A stretch of 64,000 nucleotides of DNA from assembly GCF_036850765.1 (NCBI RefSeq), contig NC_089491.1:132176266-132240265 (forward strand), given 5' to 3'. The position numbers and the translations under genes were made by a program. Positions 32,670-43,698 of the stretch are shown piece by piece. The notes beneath the pieces are model-generated. The model ran no database searches. It saw only the letters and a list, made by a program, of their open reading frames with translations, and was not told where the DNA came from. Each line of letters begins with the position of its first letter. The stretch's first letter is position 1. This DNA comes from Saccopteryx bilineata (Eukaryota > Chordata > Mammalia > Chiroptera > Emballonuridae).

Positions 32670-33005
32670 CGGTAGGAAAGTTTGGGAGTTGATGGATATG
32701 TTTACAGCCTTGATGGTGATTATGGTTTTATGTGTCTATACTTATCCTCAAACTCATCAAGTTGTACACATTAAATATGTATAGTTTTTTTACAAACCAA
32801 TCATATACCTTAATAATGTCATTTTTAAAAAGGGTTTGTTTTGTTTTGAGTTTTCTTGAGGGGGTGATGAAAATGTTCTAAAAGTGATTTGATTGATGGT
32901 TGTATAACTGTAAATATAATAAGTCGTTGAATTGTACACTTTAAATGGATGGATTATATAGCATGTGAATTATATCTCAATAATGCTGTTTAAGAAAAAA
33001 AATTT
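32670..33005 (+). mobile_element. Two further L1 3'-end pieces in tandem
   Basis: The phrase for the L1 tail occurs twice: 'TTGTACACATTAAATATGTA' near 32,761 and 'TTGTACACTTTAAATGGATG' near 32,933. Both are preceded by 'GATGGTGATTATGG'-like or 'TTGATTGATGGTTG' text. These are older than the copy just upstream. Confidence 0.7.
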
Positions 33006-33024
33006 TAGTTGGGAAAAATAAAAA

Positions 33025-33235
33025 AAGAAAGATCAAGGTCAGGCTCCGCTACTTAACAGTTACCTAAATGTGGTTACTTCCCTAAGTCTCAGATTGTTCA
33101 TCTGAAAAACAGGAGAAAAATAATAGCCTGTTAATGATTTTAAAAAGCAGTGATCTCTTAGTACTGAGTCGGGAACTGGCGGGGGTGGGGTGGGGATGTA
33201 GTACGTGCTCAGTGAATGAGATCTGGTGTCGTTAC
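33025..33235 (+). mobile_element. MIR SINE
   Basis: 'GGCTCCGCTACTTAACAGTT' and 'CCTAAGTCTCAGATTGTTCA' are MIR core text, with the 3' end decayed. Confidence 0.6.
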
Positions 33236-33299
33236 AGGCTAAGTAAGGCACACAGCGTGTCCTGGCACTGCATAGAAAATATTTCCTGTGTTGAGAAGT

Positions 33300-33944
33300 T
33301 ATTTAAACTCACCAACTTAAAAATACCTAGATGGAAATCCTAAATAGGCTATGCCTCTTGATTTTATTTTGATAGAATGGCAAGCTGTGAATAAAAGTAC
33401 ACTCTTGTTTGATACATAGAAAATGGGAAATGGCATCTAACAATAATCTTCAGCAGTAATGAGTCTGAATTTGCACAGAACACTAGAGGTCCCTCTTGGC
33501 GCTGAAACGTCCAGCTCTCCTGGTGCTGAATCCTGAAACTATTTCCTGCCTCAGCCCCAGTAGATGTCTCTTCAATGAAGTTCCAGGACAATCAGGGCCC
33601 TGACATCAATCCGTGTCTGGAAATTATTACACAGAAAGGACACAGTTTTAGTGAACCAAACAAGTTGCCTGGATGTGCACATCTCCTAGAAGCTACCTTC
33701 TGCTACCACATGTACAATACTGAGAGAAGTCTTACCTTCCAGAACCACTGTCTGGGATAAGAAGATAGGAGTGAGGCAGAGGTACTGATGATGTTATTTT
33801 GATTAATTAGGAACCATAGCGGATACTTGGAAACCACAGGGAAAGTACAGCCTAAGAAACTGAGAATAAGGTTATTCTCTCAATGTAAAACAACCAAATC
33901 AGTGGAGGTGTTAGGAAATGTACACTTACCTTAATGAGATAAAG
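33300..33944. other. Unassigned intergenic DNA
   Basis: No gene or repeat recognised. Confidence 0.4.
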
Positions 33945-33950
33945 CAGCTC

Positions 33951-34017
33951 ACGGGTCAGAGCGGACTTGGTTGCTGGTTTGATCCCCGGTCAGGGCACAT
34001 ACAAAAACAACTTGATG

Positions 34018-34062
<45 letters not shown>

Positions 34063-34117
34063 CCCCAACCTCCTCTCTCACTAAAATCAATAAATAAAAA
34101 TTTTAAAAAAGAAAATC
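33951..34117 (+). mobile_element. VES-type SINE, older, head truncated
   Basis: 'GGTTTGATCCCCGGTCAGGG' is the tRNA B-box region. A (CT)n tract and 'AAATCAATAAATAAAAA' form the tail. Confidence 0.8.
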
Positions 34118-34888
34118 AATAATACTTTTGCTAGCTGGCCATCCAAGGGGAGCTGGAGAGTGAGAGAGGCAGTCATGAGAAATACAACAGAAAGGGCAGA
34201 TAAATCCTCAGTTAGGGCCTGGACCATCTCACTAATAACCCTGAAGTGCCTGAGTTGTCACCTCATCAGACATCATCCTTGTCAACAGGGCTTCTGAATG
34301 GTATCTAAATCCCATGTCTGTCAGCCAACAGGGAGGGAAAATACTGCTCAAGTCACATTGAAGAGCGTTCTATTCCTTATAATGGGCTCATTTCTCATTC
34401 TGAACTTCATGTCTCACATGCTGGCACTGTCTTCTATCTCCTCTGAATTTGGTAGTGAGTTTGCTTCCTCCAAACTCATGAACTCTAGGGCATTGACAAG
34501 ACTGGGGTTCCCACCCTGTAAGACTGAGGGAGGGTCATATCCTGGGTTGAGGTACGTTCACCAAACCAGTTCTGTCTGTAAGACATTTTCAATAGGCTGT
34601 GAGCTCGTTCCTGGAAACATCTCCTATAAATACATGGCTTCCATAATTTGGTTTCCAACATAAATCTTATTTGGTTGTCAAAGCTGATTGTTTTTCAGTG
34701 TAGCTAAAATTCAGGCACTGCTAAGAGCAGGCCCTCCATGACCGTGTTGGCTAAGGGGCTTTCCTGGAGAAAAATACTTAAGGATTAGAAAAATGTTTGT
34801 ATTCTTCGGGGCTTCTTTGTTGTTAACAGAGGTGAACTCTAATAAACTCTTGCCAAACCCAGTAGTTAACTAGTAATGTCCAGATGAC
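34118..34888. other. Unassigned intergenic DNA
   Basis: The 121-codon plus frame at 34,298-34,663 has a hydrophobic patch in its middle but no domain and no splice context. Nothing else recognised. Confidence 0.4.
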
Positions 34889-34937
<49 letters not shown>

Positions 34938-34992
34938 TTCCTTCCTTCCTTCCTTCCTTCCTTCCTTCCTTCCTTCCTTCCTTCCTTCCTTT
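34889..34992. repeat. Compound (CTTT)n-(CCTT)n microsatellite
   Basis: About eleven CTTT units pass into about fifteen CCTT units, an all-pyrimidine tract of 104 bp. Confidence 0.98.
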
Positions 34993-34994
34993 CA

Positions 34995-35400
34995 CTCATC
35001 CAGCAAATACTGAGTGAGCACTTGCTACAGCCAGATACTGTCCTAAACCTAGGGATAAAACACTGAATTAAAGAGATCAAAATTCTGCCTTCAGAGAGCT
35101 ACTAGTTATGGTTATACACACATAACTAATAAACACATAACTGAAGTACAAATTGTGTCCCATCACGATAAGTGCAGTGAAGAAAACAATCCAAGGAAGG
35201 AGCACCAGAATTGCAGGTGATGGGAGTGACCAGGTTAAGCTGCACTGAGGCGGTGACAGCTGGGTTACAGCCATGGTTACCTGGGAAAAGACCATTCCAG
35301 CAAAAGCAATAGTAAGTTCAAAAGCCCCCAAGGTAAAAGCATGTCTAGAGAGTCCAGTGTGGCTGGAGAGGAGTGTGGGAGACAGAGTAGAGAAACTAAT
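34995..35400 (+). repeat. Fragment of a long old interspersed repeat
   Basis: 'ACTGAGTGAGCACTTGCTAC', 'AGACCATTCCAGCAAAAGCA' and 'GAGTCCAGTGTGGCTGGAGA' are in the order expected for the 5' part of the repeat seen at 56,560. Confidence 0.55.
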
Positions 35401-35523
35401 GTCACATACATAAGGTAGAAAGTGAGAATTTGATCAAGCCAGGAATATTAGAAATGTAAATATAAACCTAAATTAAGTGTGTGCTATTGATTTTCCTCAG
35501 ATACAATCAAGCCTGGGTTTTGC

Positions 35524-35552
35524 CACACACACATACACACACACACACACAC
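35524..35552. repeat. (CA)n microsatellite with one TA interruption
   Basis: CACACACACATA followed by nine CA units, then CTCTCT. Confidence 0.95.
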
Positions 35553-35739
35553 TCTCTCTTTTTGTTACTACTTTTTAGTGTAACAATTAACACTATGAAC
35601 AGCCCACTGAAGAAATGTCTATGTGCAGGTGTATGTCATGCCTATGTGAGGACAGTCTTTTCTCTGTGGCTCCTTGCTTCATATCCCTGGTATGACTCTT
35701 TCCACACTGTCATATAATTACCTGTCACTTGTCTGTCTT

Positions 35740-36130
35740 CCTTTTCTTTCTTTTTTTTTTTTTTTTTTTTAGTGAGGGGGGGGACAGACCAGGACAGACA
35801 GACATAAAGGGAGAAAAATGAGAAGCATCAACTCATAGTTGTGGCTCCTTAGTCAGTGATTGCTTTCTCATATGTGCCTTGACCAGGGGGGATGGTGTCC
35901 AGCCGAGCCAGTAACTCCTTGCTCAAGCCAGCAACCTTGAGCTTCAAGCCAGTGACCTTTGGGCTCAAGCCAGTGACCATGGGTTCATGTCTATGATCCC
36001 ACGCTCAAGCCAGTGATACTGCACTCAAGCTAGTGAGCCCGTGCTCAAGCCAGCGAGCTCAGGGTTTTGAAATTGCATCCTCAGCATCCCAGGTTGACAC
36101 TTTATCCACTGAGCCACCACCTGGTCAGGC
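35740..36130 (-). mobile_element. Rhin-type SINE, long form
   Basis: The minus-strand head GCCTGACCAGGTGGTGGCTC at 36,130 is followed by the 'CAAGCCAGTGACC' blocks and a poly-T 5' end on the plus strand. Flanks ATTACCTGTC (35,717 onward) and TTTACCTGTC (36,133 onward) may be the duplication. Confidence 0.9.
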
Positions 36131-36481
36131 CATTTACCTGTCTTTTTTTCAATTATGAATGCCTTTAGAGGAAAAAGCTTCATTTATTTTTCTCTATCTA
36201 GCACAAGCTAAAAGCTCATTAATAAAATGTATTAATATTAGGAACTCAATAATTTCAATGATTATTGTATGCTTGGGCAATAGCTGTTCACTTCATTAAG
36301 AGCCCTCAGTAAATCATATTTTTTTAAGAAATTTAATCTACAACTTTTGAAAATAAAAGTACAAATAACACAATAAATCACTTCCTCAAGTTTAAAACAC
36401 ATTATTTGAACATGGTAATAAAACATAATGGGGATAGCATATTTTGGATCAATGAATTGGCCAAAATGTCGAAAATTAAAG
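36131..36481. other. AT-rich unassigned DNA
   Basis: Nothing recognised beyond AT richness. Confidence 0.4.
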
Positions 36482-36496
36482 TAAGAACAGAGAAGG

Positions 36497-36825
36497 GCCT
36501 GACCAGGAGATGGTGTAGTGGATAGAACGTTGGACTGGGATGCAGAGGACCCAGGTTTGAAACTCCGAGGTCACTGGCTTGAGCACAGGCTCACCAGCTT
36601 GAGCACAGCTGTCTGGAGCATGACATCATAGACATGACCCCATGGTCACTGGCTTGAGCCCAAGGTTGCTGGCTTGAGCAAGGGGTCACTCACTCTGATG
36701 TAGGCTCCTGGTCAAGGCACATATGAGAAAGCAATCAATGAATAACTAAGGTGCTGCAACGAAGAACTGAGGCTTCTCATCTCTCTCCCTTCCTGTCTGC
36801 CTGTCCCTATCTGTCGCTCTCTCTG

Positions 36826-36862
<37 letters not shown>

Positions 36863-36866
36863 AATA
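36497..36866 (+). mobile_element. Rhin-type SINE, long form
   Basis: The head GCCTGACCAGGAGATGGTGT is followed by 'CACTGGCTTGAGCCCAAGGT' blocks and a (CT)n-(CA)n-AATAAA end. The flanks AAGAACAGAGAAGG (36,483-36,496) and AAGAACACAAAAGG (36,867-36,880) are the diverged duplication. Confidence 0.93.
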
Positions 36867-36994
36867 AAGAACACAAAAGGAATCTGATTATACTTTAGGA
36901 TAGCTGATTACATTTGTAGACATTAGCTGATTCCCTAGATTAACTACACATACAAGCACAATCAAGAAAAATTGTTGCCTGCCACCTTGGCATC

Positions 36995-37215
36995 ATGACT
37001 AAGGACCTAAACTTCCCTGGAGTCAGACAGATCTGGGTTCCAGTCCCAGCTCTATTATTTATTAGCTTGGTGACCTTGGGTAACCTACTTAACCTCGCTG
37101 GTCCTCAGTTTCCTCATCTATAAAAATGGGATCATAATAATACCATCCTCATAGGGCTGTTTAGTATAATAAATAATATGATCAACGAAAAGTGCTTAGC
37201 ATGATTCTGGACGAA
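36995..37215 (+). mobile_element. MIR SINE, well preserved
   Basis: 'GGGTTCCAGTCCCAGCTCTA', 'GCTTGGTGACCTTGGGTAAC', 'CTCAGTTTCCTCATCTATAA' and 'AAAGTGCTTAGCATGATTCT' cover nearly the whole element. Confidence 0.88.
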
Positions 37216-37690
37216 GCATTCCACCTGCTGTTGTCTGTTATCATGGACAGAATAAGTCAGTGTTACATATTTCATTACACTCTCCAACTTTTATTTGGTT
37301 TTTCTAATTTTCATAATTGCAACTCTTTCTTTAAAATACTCTGTATGAAGAACTACAGACTAAAATCTACAGTAACAGGTATTTGAGCAGGTCCATAATG
37401 CCTTATCTGCAATTTCAAAACACAAAAAAAAACTTTATAAATTTGAAAGATTTTTTTCCACAATAGTTTTGAAAGTAGAACCTGACTTGACCTACATTAC
37501 TGGCTATAAATCCTCCCTGGAACTCCTTTAGCCTTTATTTATCCCTTTTGCTTGTGAATATTCATGGCTTTGCTACAGAAATATTAATACATTTCTTTAT
37601 GAAGTACGGCCCCAGATTCTGCTGGAGTGTTGCAAAACACATGGTGCATGGTCTGCATTGCTTTGCTAAAATCCAAAAGGTCTGCATTCT

Positions 37691-38006
37691 TTTATTATTA
37701 TTATTGATTTGAGAGAGAGAGAAAGGCGACAGAGAGAGGAGAAAAGCATCAACTCGTAGTTACTTCACTCTTGTTGTTCATTGATTGGTTCTCGTATGTA
37801 CTTTGACCAAGGGGCTCTAGCCACCCCAATGACCCCTTGCTCAAGGCAACCGTCTTGGGCTTCAACCCAGCAACCTTTTGGGCTCAAGCCAGCGACCTTG
37901 AGATTGTAGATGATCCCACACTCAAGCTGGCAGTATTGCGGTTTTGAACCAGGGACCTCAGTGTTCTGTGTCGATGCTCTGTCCACTGAGCCACCACCAG
38001 TCAGGC
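37691..38006 (-). mobile_element. Rhin-type SINE, long form, older
   Basis: The minus-strand head GCCTGACTGGTGGTGGCTCA at 38,006, then 'CGCTGGCTTGAGCCC'-type blocks and a (TTA)n start on the plus strand. Flanking AATCCAAA copies are the likely duplication. Confidence 0.88.
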
Positions 38007-38009
38007 CCA

Positions 38010-38865
38010 AAAAATCCAAATTCTGAAACACATTCTAAAGAAAGGCAGTTTCTTTTGGTCACATTAAATCAAAACTAGACTGAGTTGGCATTGGCCGTTG
38101 CTCTCCTGGGGAACACTGAACCCGGGATGCTGCCAGCTTCTCCACAGCGGCAGAAACCAGCCCAGTTTTCTGAGCATGATCCCCGACACAAACCAGCATC
38201 GTTCCCAGTAGTTAGAAAGCCAACATTTTGTCTCGTGTCTAATGAGCTTAAAAGCTCACAAGCTCACTGGGCATTTTTAACTAGCATTTACCCATTTGTC
38301 TGAGTGGATAATGGATTAGCTCATGAGAGTAATAACTGACTGCGGTTCTGTTTCGGGTCGTGTTGGGGAACGGAGGGAGCTGCCTGGGAGGTCTAAAGTT
38401 TCGAGAACATGGTAACTGGTCCAGATGAGGCAGAGAGAGCCGGGGTGGGGGACAGTGTGAGTGCCTACAACTTAGGCTGGCACTACAGTTTTAAGGTATT
38501 TTCATTTAAATGCCTTCAGGCATGGCACTCATCCCAGGTTGCCACGATTCCCATCATACCGTAACATTTTCTGGTCTTGGGCCTCAGGTAATTTGATAAA
38601 GTTAAAACACTTGGCCTTTTGGGTGGGAGGCTGGGGGGGAGCTAATGTGTGTTATGAAGGAATTTATTGGGACAATTAGTAGTGTAAAAAAAAAGAAGCT
38701 GACTGTGATCACTGTACTGTGATTACAAAGAAGATAATCTCAGTTTTCAGAAAAACACACTGAAGTATAGGAGGGGAAAGGCGAAGATGAAAAATCTACA
38801 AAAGTAGGAGCTCCGGAAGAGGCGTTTGTAGGAAACAGGCCAGAAGGTTTCTGGCACACTATGAT
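38010..38865. other. Unassigned intergenic DNA
   Basis: No gene or repeat recognised. A short A9 run lies near 38,687. Confidence 0.4.
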
Positions 38866-38917
38866 TTAAGAACCATTAAACTAGATATGTCATCGCTATT
38901 CAAAGTGTGTTCCATTG

Positions 38918-39310
38918 GCCCTGGCTGGTTGGCTCAGTGGTAGAGTGTCAGCCTGGCGTGCAGGGGTCCCGGGTTCGATTCCCGGCCAGGGCAACAGGAG
39001 AAGCGCCCATCTGCTTCTCCACCCCTCCCCCTCTCCTTCCTCTCTGTCTCTCTCTTCCCCTCCCGCAGCCGAGGCTCCATTGGAGCAAAGATGGCCCGGG
39101 CGCTGGGGATGGCTCCTTGGCCTCTGCCCCAGGCGCTAGAGTGGCTCTGGTCTCGATAGAGCGACGCCCCGGAGGGGCAGAGCATTGCCCCCTGGTGGGC
39201 GTGCCGGGTGGATCCCGGTCGGGCACATGCGGGACTCTGTCTGACTGTCTCTCCCCATTTCCAGCTTCAGAAAAATACAAAAAAACAACAACAACAACAA
39301 CAAAAAACAA
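38918..39310 (+). mobile_element. VES-type SINE, young
   Basis: An intact head with GGTTCGATTCCCGGCCAGGG. The tail contains (CAA)n. The exact 13-bp duplication GTGTGTTCCATTG lies at 38,905-38,917 and 39,311-39,323. Confidence 0.97.
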
Positions 39311-39372
39311 GTGTGTTCCATTGACTGCAGCTCTGGCCTCACCTGGGAGCTTGTTAGAAACACTGAATCTCT

Positions 39373-39491
39373 GACCTGTAGTGGCTCCATGGATAAAGCG
39401 TTAGTCTGGAATGCTGAGGTTGCTGGTTCGAATCCCTGGACTTGCCTGGGTCAAGGCATATATGGAAGTTGATGCTTCCTGCTCCTCCCTC

Positions 39492-39526
<35 letters not shown>

Positions 39527-39578
39527 TCTCTCTAAAATGAATGAAATCTTAAATAATATTTTTTAAAAAGAAGAAACA
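39373..39578 (+). mobile_element. Rhin-type SINE, first of two in tandem
   Basis: The head GACCTGTAGTGGCTCCATGG and the 'GAAGTTGATGCTTCCTGCTC' block are followed by a CT tract. The duplication AGAAACACTGAATCTCT (39,356-39,372) recurs as AGAAACACAGAATCTCT (39,836-39,852), beyond the second SINE. Confidence 0.9.
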
Positions 39579-39825
39579 GCCTGACCTGTGGTGGCGCAGT
39601 GGATAAAGCGTCGACCTGGAAATGCTGAGGTCGCCGGTTCGAAACCCTGGGCTTGCCTGGTCACGGCACATATGGGAGTTGATGCTTCTAGCTCCTCCCC
39701 GCTTCTCTCTCTCTGTCTCTCTCTCCTCTCCCTCTCTCTCCTTTCTATAAATGAATAAATAAAATAATAAAATAAGTTAAAAAATATTAGGACATTTAAA
39801 AAAAAAAAAAAAAAAAGACTGTGAT
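39579..39825 (+). mobile_element. Rhin-type SINE inserted at the tail of the previous one
   Basis: The head GCCTGACCTGTGGTGGCGCA is intact. The flanks TTAAAAAGAAGAAACA (ending 39,578) and TTAAAAAAAGAAGAAACA (from about 39,825) show insertion into the 3' boundary of the earlier SINE. Confidence 0.92.
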
Positions 39826-40018
39826 TAAAAAAAGAAGAAACACAGAATCTCTGGCCCCACACAGTCTGACCGCATCTGAACCTACAAGTTTAATGCAATC
39901 CCCAGGTGATTCCTGTGCACCTTAAAGTTTGAGAGGCCCCGATCCATATCACCTGCTCACAGGTGCAGGTGTTATGGGTGCATGAAACTCATTTATCAAA
40001 TAAGGAGAGGGTTTTTTG

Positions 40019-40228
40019 ACCCTGGCCAGTAACTCAGCTGGTTAGAGCATCATCCCAATATGCTAAAGGTTGTGGGTCCATCTGTGGTCAGAGCACATAC
40101 AGGAATCAACCCGTGAATGCATAAATAAGTGGGACAACCAATTAATGTTTCTTTCTCTCTCTCCCTCCCTCTCTCTCTCTCCTCTGCCCCTCACTCTAAA
40201 ATCAATAAAATAAAAAAAAAAGAAGAAA
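40019..40228 (+). mobile_element. VES-type SINE, older subfamily
   Basis: The head is diverged (GACCCTGGCCAGTAACTCAG), then comes 'AATCAACCCGTGAATGCATA' and a CT-rich, A-rich end. The body lacks the long 'GATGGCTCCTTGGCC' extension of the young copies. Confidence 0.85.
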
Positions 40229-40229
40229 A

Positions 40230-41340
40230 GGAAAGGCTTTTCTTTGCTGTTCTCCCCGGTTGTCTTCAAAGGCCAAGGGAAGGAAGGAAGGAAGGAGAGA
40301 AGGGTGGCTTTGGAGACTGAGCTTTTATTTATAACTCCTGCTACTCTCCATTCAGCTCAATGGAAAATGTACTGCCATTACCAAGTGTCACTGAAGTCCA
40401 TCAGGGGAGTGCTTGATGTTCTTTCTCTTAGACTTACTGCCTGGGTGAGACATCTGCCCCCAGACAGACACACCCAGATCAACACTCAGAGATGGCATAG
40501 CGATTTTCACCACGGAGCTGGAACTGCAGGCTTAGTCAGGTACAAAAAACAACAACCCTGCTCTTGCCTCAAAATCCATGAAGCAGAAACTGAACTTCCA
40601 GTGCTGAGCACAAGGCTTCTTCTCACCATTAAACATCCTTTCCCAAAGAATGTTCCAAAGGACACTAGCCTAGTAGACGCTCCTGGCACAGAGGGATTCC
40701 ATCACTAAATAAGTGTTGAAAACACTGTATTTTCTATTTTTCCTCTTGAAAGCGGAAGATGTATATTAGTATAAGAAATGCTCTGAGATGTCCTGCACTG
40801 GAGGGAAAAAAATCTGACTCCTGTCTAGCAGACTTTCCCAAATATATTCATGGACTCCTTTTTTTTTTTTATCCAGTCCTTATCTAATATTTTCTAGAAC
40901 TACTAATGTTTCAAGGAAAAAACTGAAGAAACACTTCAGTGGAGAATTTATACCAAAGGAAGAACTCAATCAGCTCGACAAATGGGAAATTAAAAGGAAA
41001 ACCGCAGCTCTGACACACATTGAAGAACACTGACAGGGCCTTGGTAGGACTTGGGGGATGGCCCGCTCCTGGCCAGGGGCCCACCAGGGATTGAGCAGTA
41101 TTCTTTGTCTGTGGTAGAGTGGAAAACTGGGATGTTTAGAAAGCTTGCAGAAGAGTCGAGTGCGATCTTTTCTATTCCGTCAACCCTATATCCACTCTAC
41201 CACCAGTCCTACTTTACTTATTCAGGGTCCCACTTCTTACACGTCTGCTGCTCCCACCCTGGCTCAGGTGACCAGTGTGGACAAAGAGGGGGACACACAC
41301 TCAACCTGACTAGCTCAGGGGAGACTTACAGACCCAGAGA
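40230..41340. other. Unassigned intergenic DNA
   Basis: The 154-codon frame at 40,244-40,708 has no domain and no splice signals. It begins inside a GGAA repeat next to the SINE tail. No repeat family was recognised in the rest. Confidence 0.4.
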
Positions 41341-41379
41341 CTGAAAGTAACCACACAGGATGATCTGACATTAAAACTT

Positions 41380-41922
41380 TCCAACTAAAAGTGAGCCGTG
41401 GCGGGTAATCATGTCCTAGGCCCGTATATTCCCTGACAAAGGTCGATCTTTACCTTAACTGAACCTGGCTATTGTCTTGTTCTCATCTACAATAGCATGC
41501 CTTCATACCTCTGGATGTAAGGATAATTGCCTTTTTCCAGACCCCTCACAGCTCAGTCTCCCACCAGAACACAAGACCACAGAACCCCTCACTACTATTA
41601 TCATGTTAATATCATATTTAACTACCCTACACCCGCCAATGTAAAAGGAGTATATGTCTATTAATTTTACATTTTATTCAATCCCAGAGATCCCCCCACC
41701 ACTTTGCTCTCTCCTGCCTCCCTAGTCTATCAGCAACGGATTTCGTGTAGCCCCCCTATGACACCCCCTTAGGTTCCAATGTATAAAATAAGTGGTGAGA
41801 CTGCCATTTGTCAGAGCAATGTCTTCATCCATTGAGACTTTGCTTCCTGGCAACTGTCAGTTTGGCTCAAATAAACTCATAAAAATTCTTGCAGGTTTGG
41901 AAGTGTCTTACGTCAACACCTG
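41380..41922 (+). repeat. Probable solo retroviral LTR
   Basis: GTATAAAATAAG at 41,781 and AATAAA at 41,869-41,874 have the TATA-to-polyA spacing of an LTR. A C-rich U3-like region lies upstream and a T/G-rich U5-like end ('GGTTTGGAAGTGTCTTACGT') lies downstream. I could not find inverted ends or a target-site duplication, so the limits are approximate. Confidence 0.5.
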
Positions 41923-42094
41923 GAGCACTGCAATAGTCTGTTAATGGGTCTCCTGCTTTCCCTTTTGGCCCCAGATACATCGGCCACATGGCAGTACACT
42001 GTTTCAAACCTTCCAGGAGCTGCCCCTTGCCAGGAAGTAAACAGATGACAACATCGCCTGGCATGGCATTTCCTGGCTAACCCATCTTTGCTAA

Positions 42095-42875
42095 TCTCCC
42101 ACTCATTCTCATGCTCCTACCATCCTGGTCTTCTGCTGCATTCTCTCTACCTGGAATTCTCCTTCCCAGCTAAGTTTTGCCCATTAATCCTCCAGTTCAT
42201 TATGAAAACAAAAATAAAAATCCTCCAGGAAGACTTCCTCGATTAGAGAGCCTAGGTCAGAGCTACTCAGAGGACAACCCACTACCCAGCGCCTGTTCCC
42301 AAACTGTTCTCGATAAGTGCAGAAATTGAGAAATAAACAGGTAGAAATTTTGAAAACATATTAATACACTGCTCTCAAAAATTAGGGGATATTTTATAGC
42401 TTCATATTCATTTTGAAATATCCCCTAATTTTTGTGAACAGCATATTACCGTGACATTCAAGCACGTGCTCAGCGTACTGACCTCATTGAAAGGGTAAAG
42501 ACCAGCCCAGGTGTTGTCAGGCTCACAGGGTTAGTCACCCGTGGCACCAATCTCTGCAGTACTGGAATCGGTCCGTGACAGATTGGAAGGGAAAAGTAGT
42601 CCTTCTACCACACGCAGTGTGAGAAGCACTGTCCTCGGACACACTGCCGTGCTGCATGTTCTCACAGCACCGGGCGACCTCCTTGTATAGCATTTATCAC
42701 CACTGGTAATTTTACATATGTTTTTGTGATCTATTTCCTTATCGTCTGTCTGCCACACAGACTCCTCGCTTCCTGCCAGCCACCAGGCTGTTGCTGCTCA
42801 GTGCTGGGTCCTCCTAGCCCAGCACAGTGACTGGCACACAGTTGGTTCTCAATAAATTGTCTAATTAATAAGAGG
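42095..42875 (+). mobile_element. L2 LINE 3' region, interrupted by a MITE
   Basis: The left part has 'TCCAGGAAGACTTCCTCGAT'. The right part has 'GTGACTGGCACACAGTTGGT' and 'TCAATAAATTGTCTAATTAA', the L2 end. The 77-bp MITE at 42,367-42,443 lies between. The joining of the two parts is inferred. Confidence 0.65.
42367..42443. mobile_element. 77-bp palindromic MITE (mariner-like, TA target)
   Basis: Arms GGGGATATTT...AAATATCCCC fold on each other and TA stands at both ends (42,365-42,366 and 42,444-42,445). It is the same length as, and nearly identical to, the copy at 21,397. Confidence 0.93.
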
Positions 42876-43690
42876 GAAGAGTGAGCCTTGTTGATGTTAA
42901 CTGTGTCACCTCAAAATCACATCACTCTTAGTGCTTACTGGGTCACCTATGGCTTTATATATGAGGCTGGGAGAATGGGGGGGGGCGAGAGGGAGATAAG
43001 AGAATAATTATTCTATTTCATGAACTGACCCTTTCAAACCGCACTGCAATGGCATAATGGATATAAAATGAACTGTGGACAATGTGGTCTGAAAGAGTAC
43101 AAAGGAATACAAAGGAACGTTTTTTTGTCTTTGGTAACTCAGATCTATAACTTTCTATTGTCACATCTTGTGGGTGGTCTGTGTAATATTTATATTTTAC
43201 TCTAAGTAAGCAACATCAGAAAATATTATCGCCTTTAAAGGAACAGCTGGGGACATGCCAATTTTCTGCAGTGTTGTATTTCCTCACTTGGCTCCCCTCT
43301 CTACACCTTTGTTCCCAACTGCTTTGCTGATCAAATGCAGAGAAGGAGGGGGCCAGTGCTGGCGGGTCTGACAGCTAGACTTCTGGAAGCTGCTGGACCT
43401 CAGCGTGTAACTTCCTCCCTGGTGGGTCATCAGAATCAAACACCCCTGACTAATCAGAATTTCAAAAGATGCAGATGTCCGGTTTAATTTAAGCTCTGAG
43501 TAGGACAGTTGGACTTTTGTCCCCCTATCTGTTAGCTCAAACAGGCCTCAGAGGCAGCTGGAATCTTGAACTTTTTGCAAGGAAGAAAAGAAATTTTAAC
43601 ACCTGGGAAGAGAAGCAGATGGCATCCAATTCTTAGCCCAGTAGTGAGAAGGGACCTCATCTCTCTGGGCTTTTACTTCCTCATGTGTTA
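42876..43690. other. Unassigned intergenic DNA
   Basis: No gene or repeat recognised. Confidence 0.4.
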
Positions 43691-43698
43691 AACTAGAG

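Larger units (their letters stand above)
38866..39940 (-). mobile_element. MER5A-like hAT fossil holding three SINEs
   Basis: The pieces 38,866-38,917, 39,311-39,372 and 39,840-39,940 join into one MER5A-like text ('GGGAGCTTGTTAGAAACACT', 'AATGCAATCCCCAGGTGATT'). The intervening 393, about 206 and 247 bp are SINE insertions. Orientation is tentative. Confidence 0.7.

Noticed and set aside
38918..39010. tRNA gene suggested by GGTTCGATTCC
   Set aside because: This is the tRNA-derived head of a SINE. The cloverleaf does not close and a SINE body follows without a terminator.
40244..40708. 154-codon open frame
   Set aside because: It starts in a GGAA microsatellite beside a SINE tail, has no recognisable domain, and an antisense frame overlaps it.
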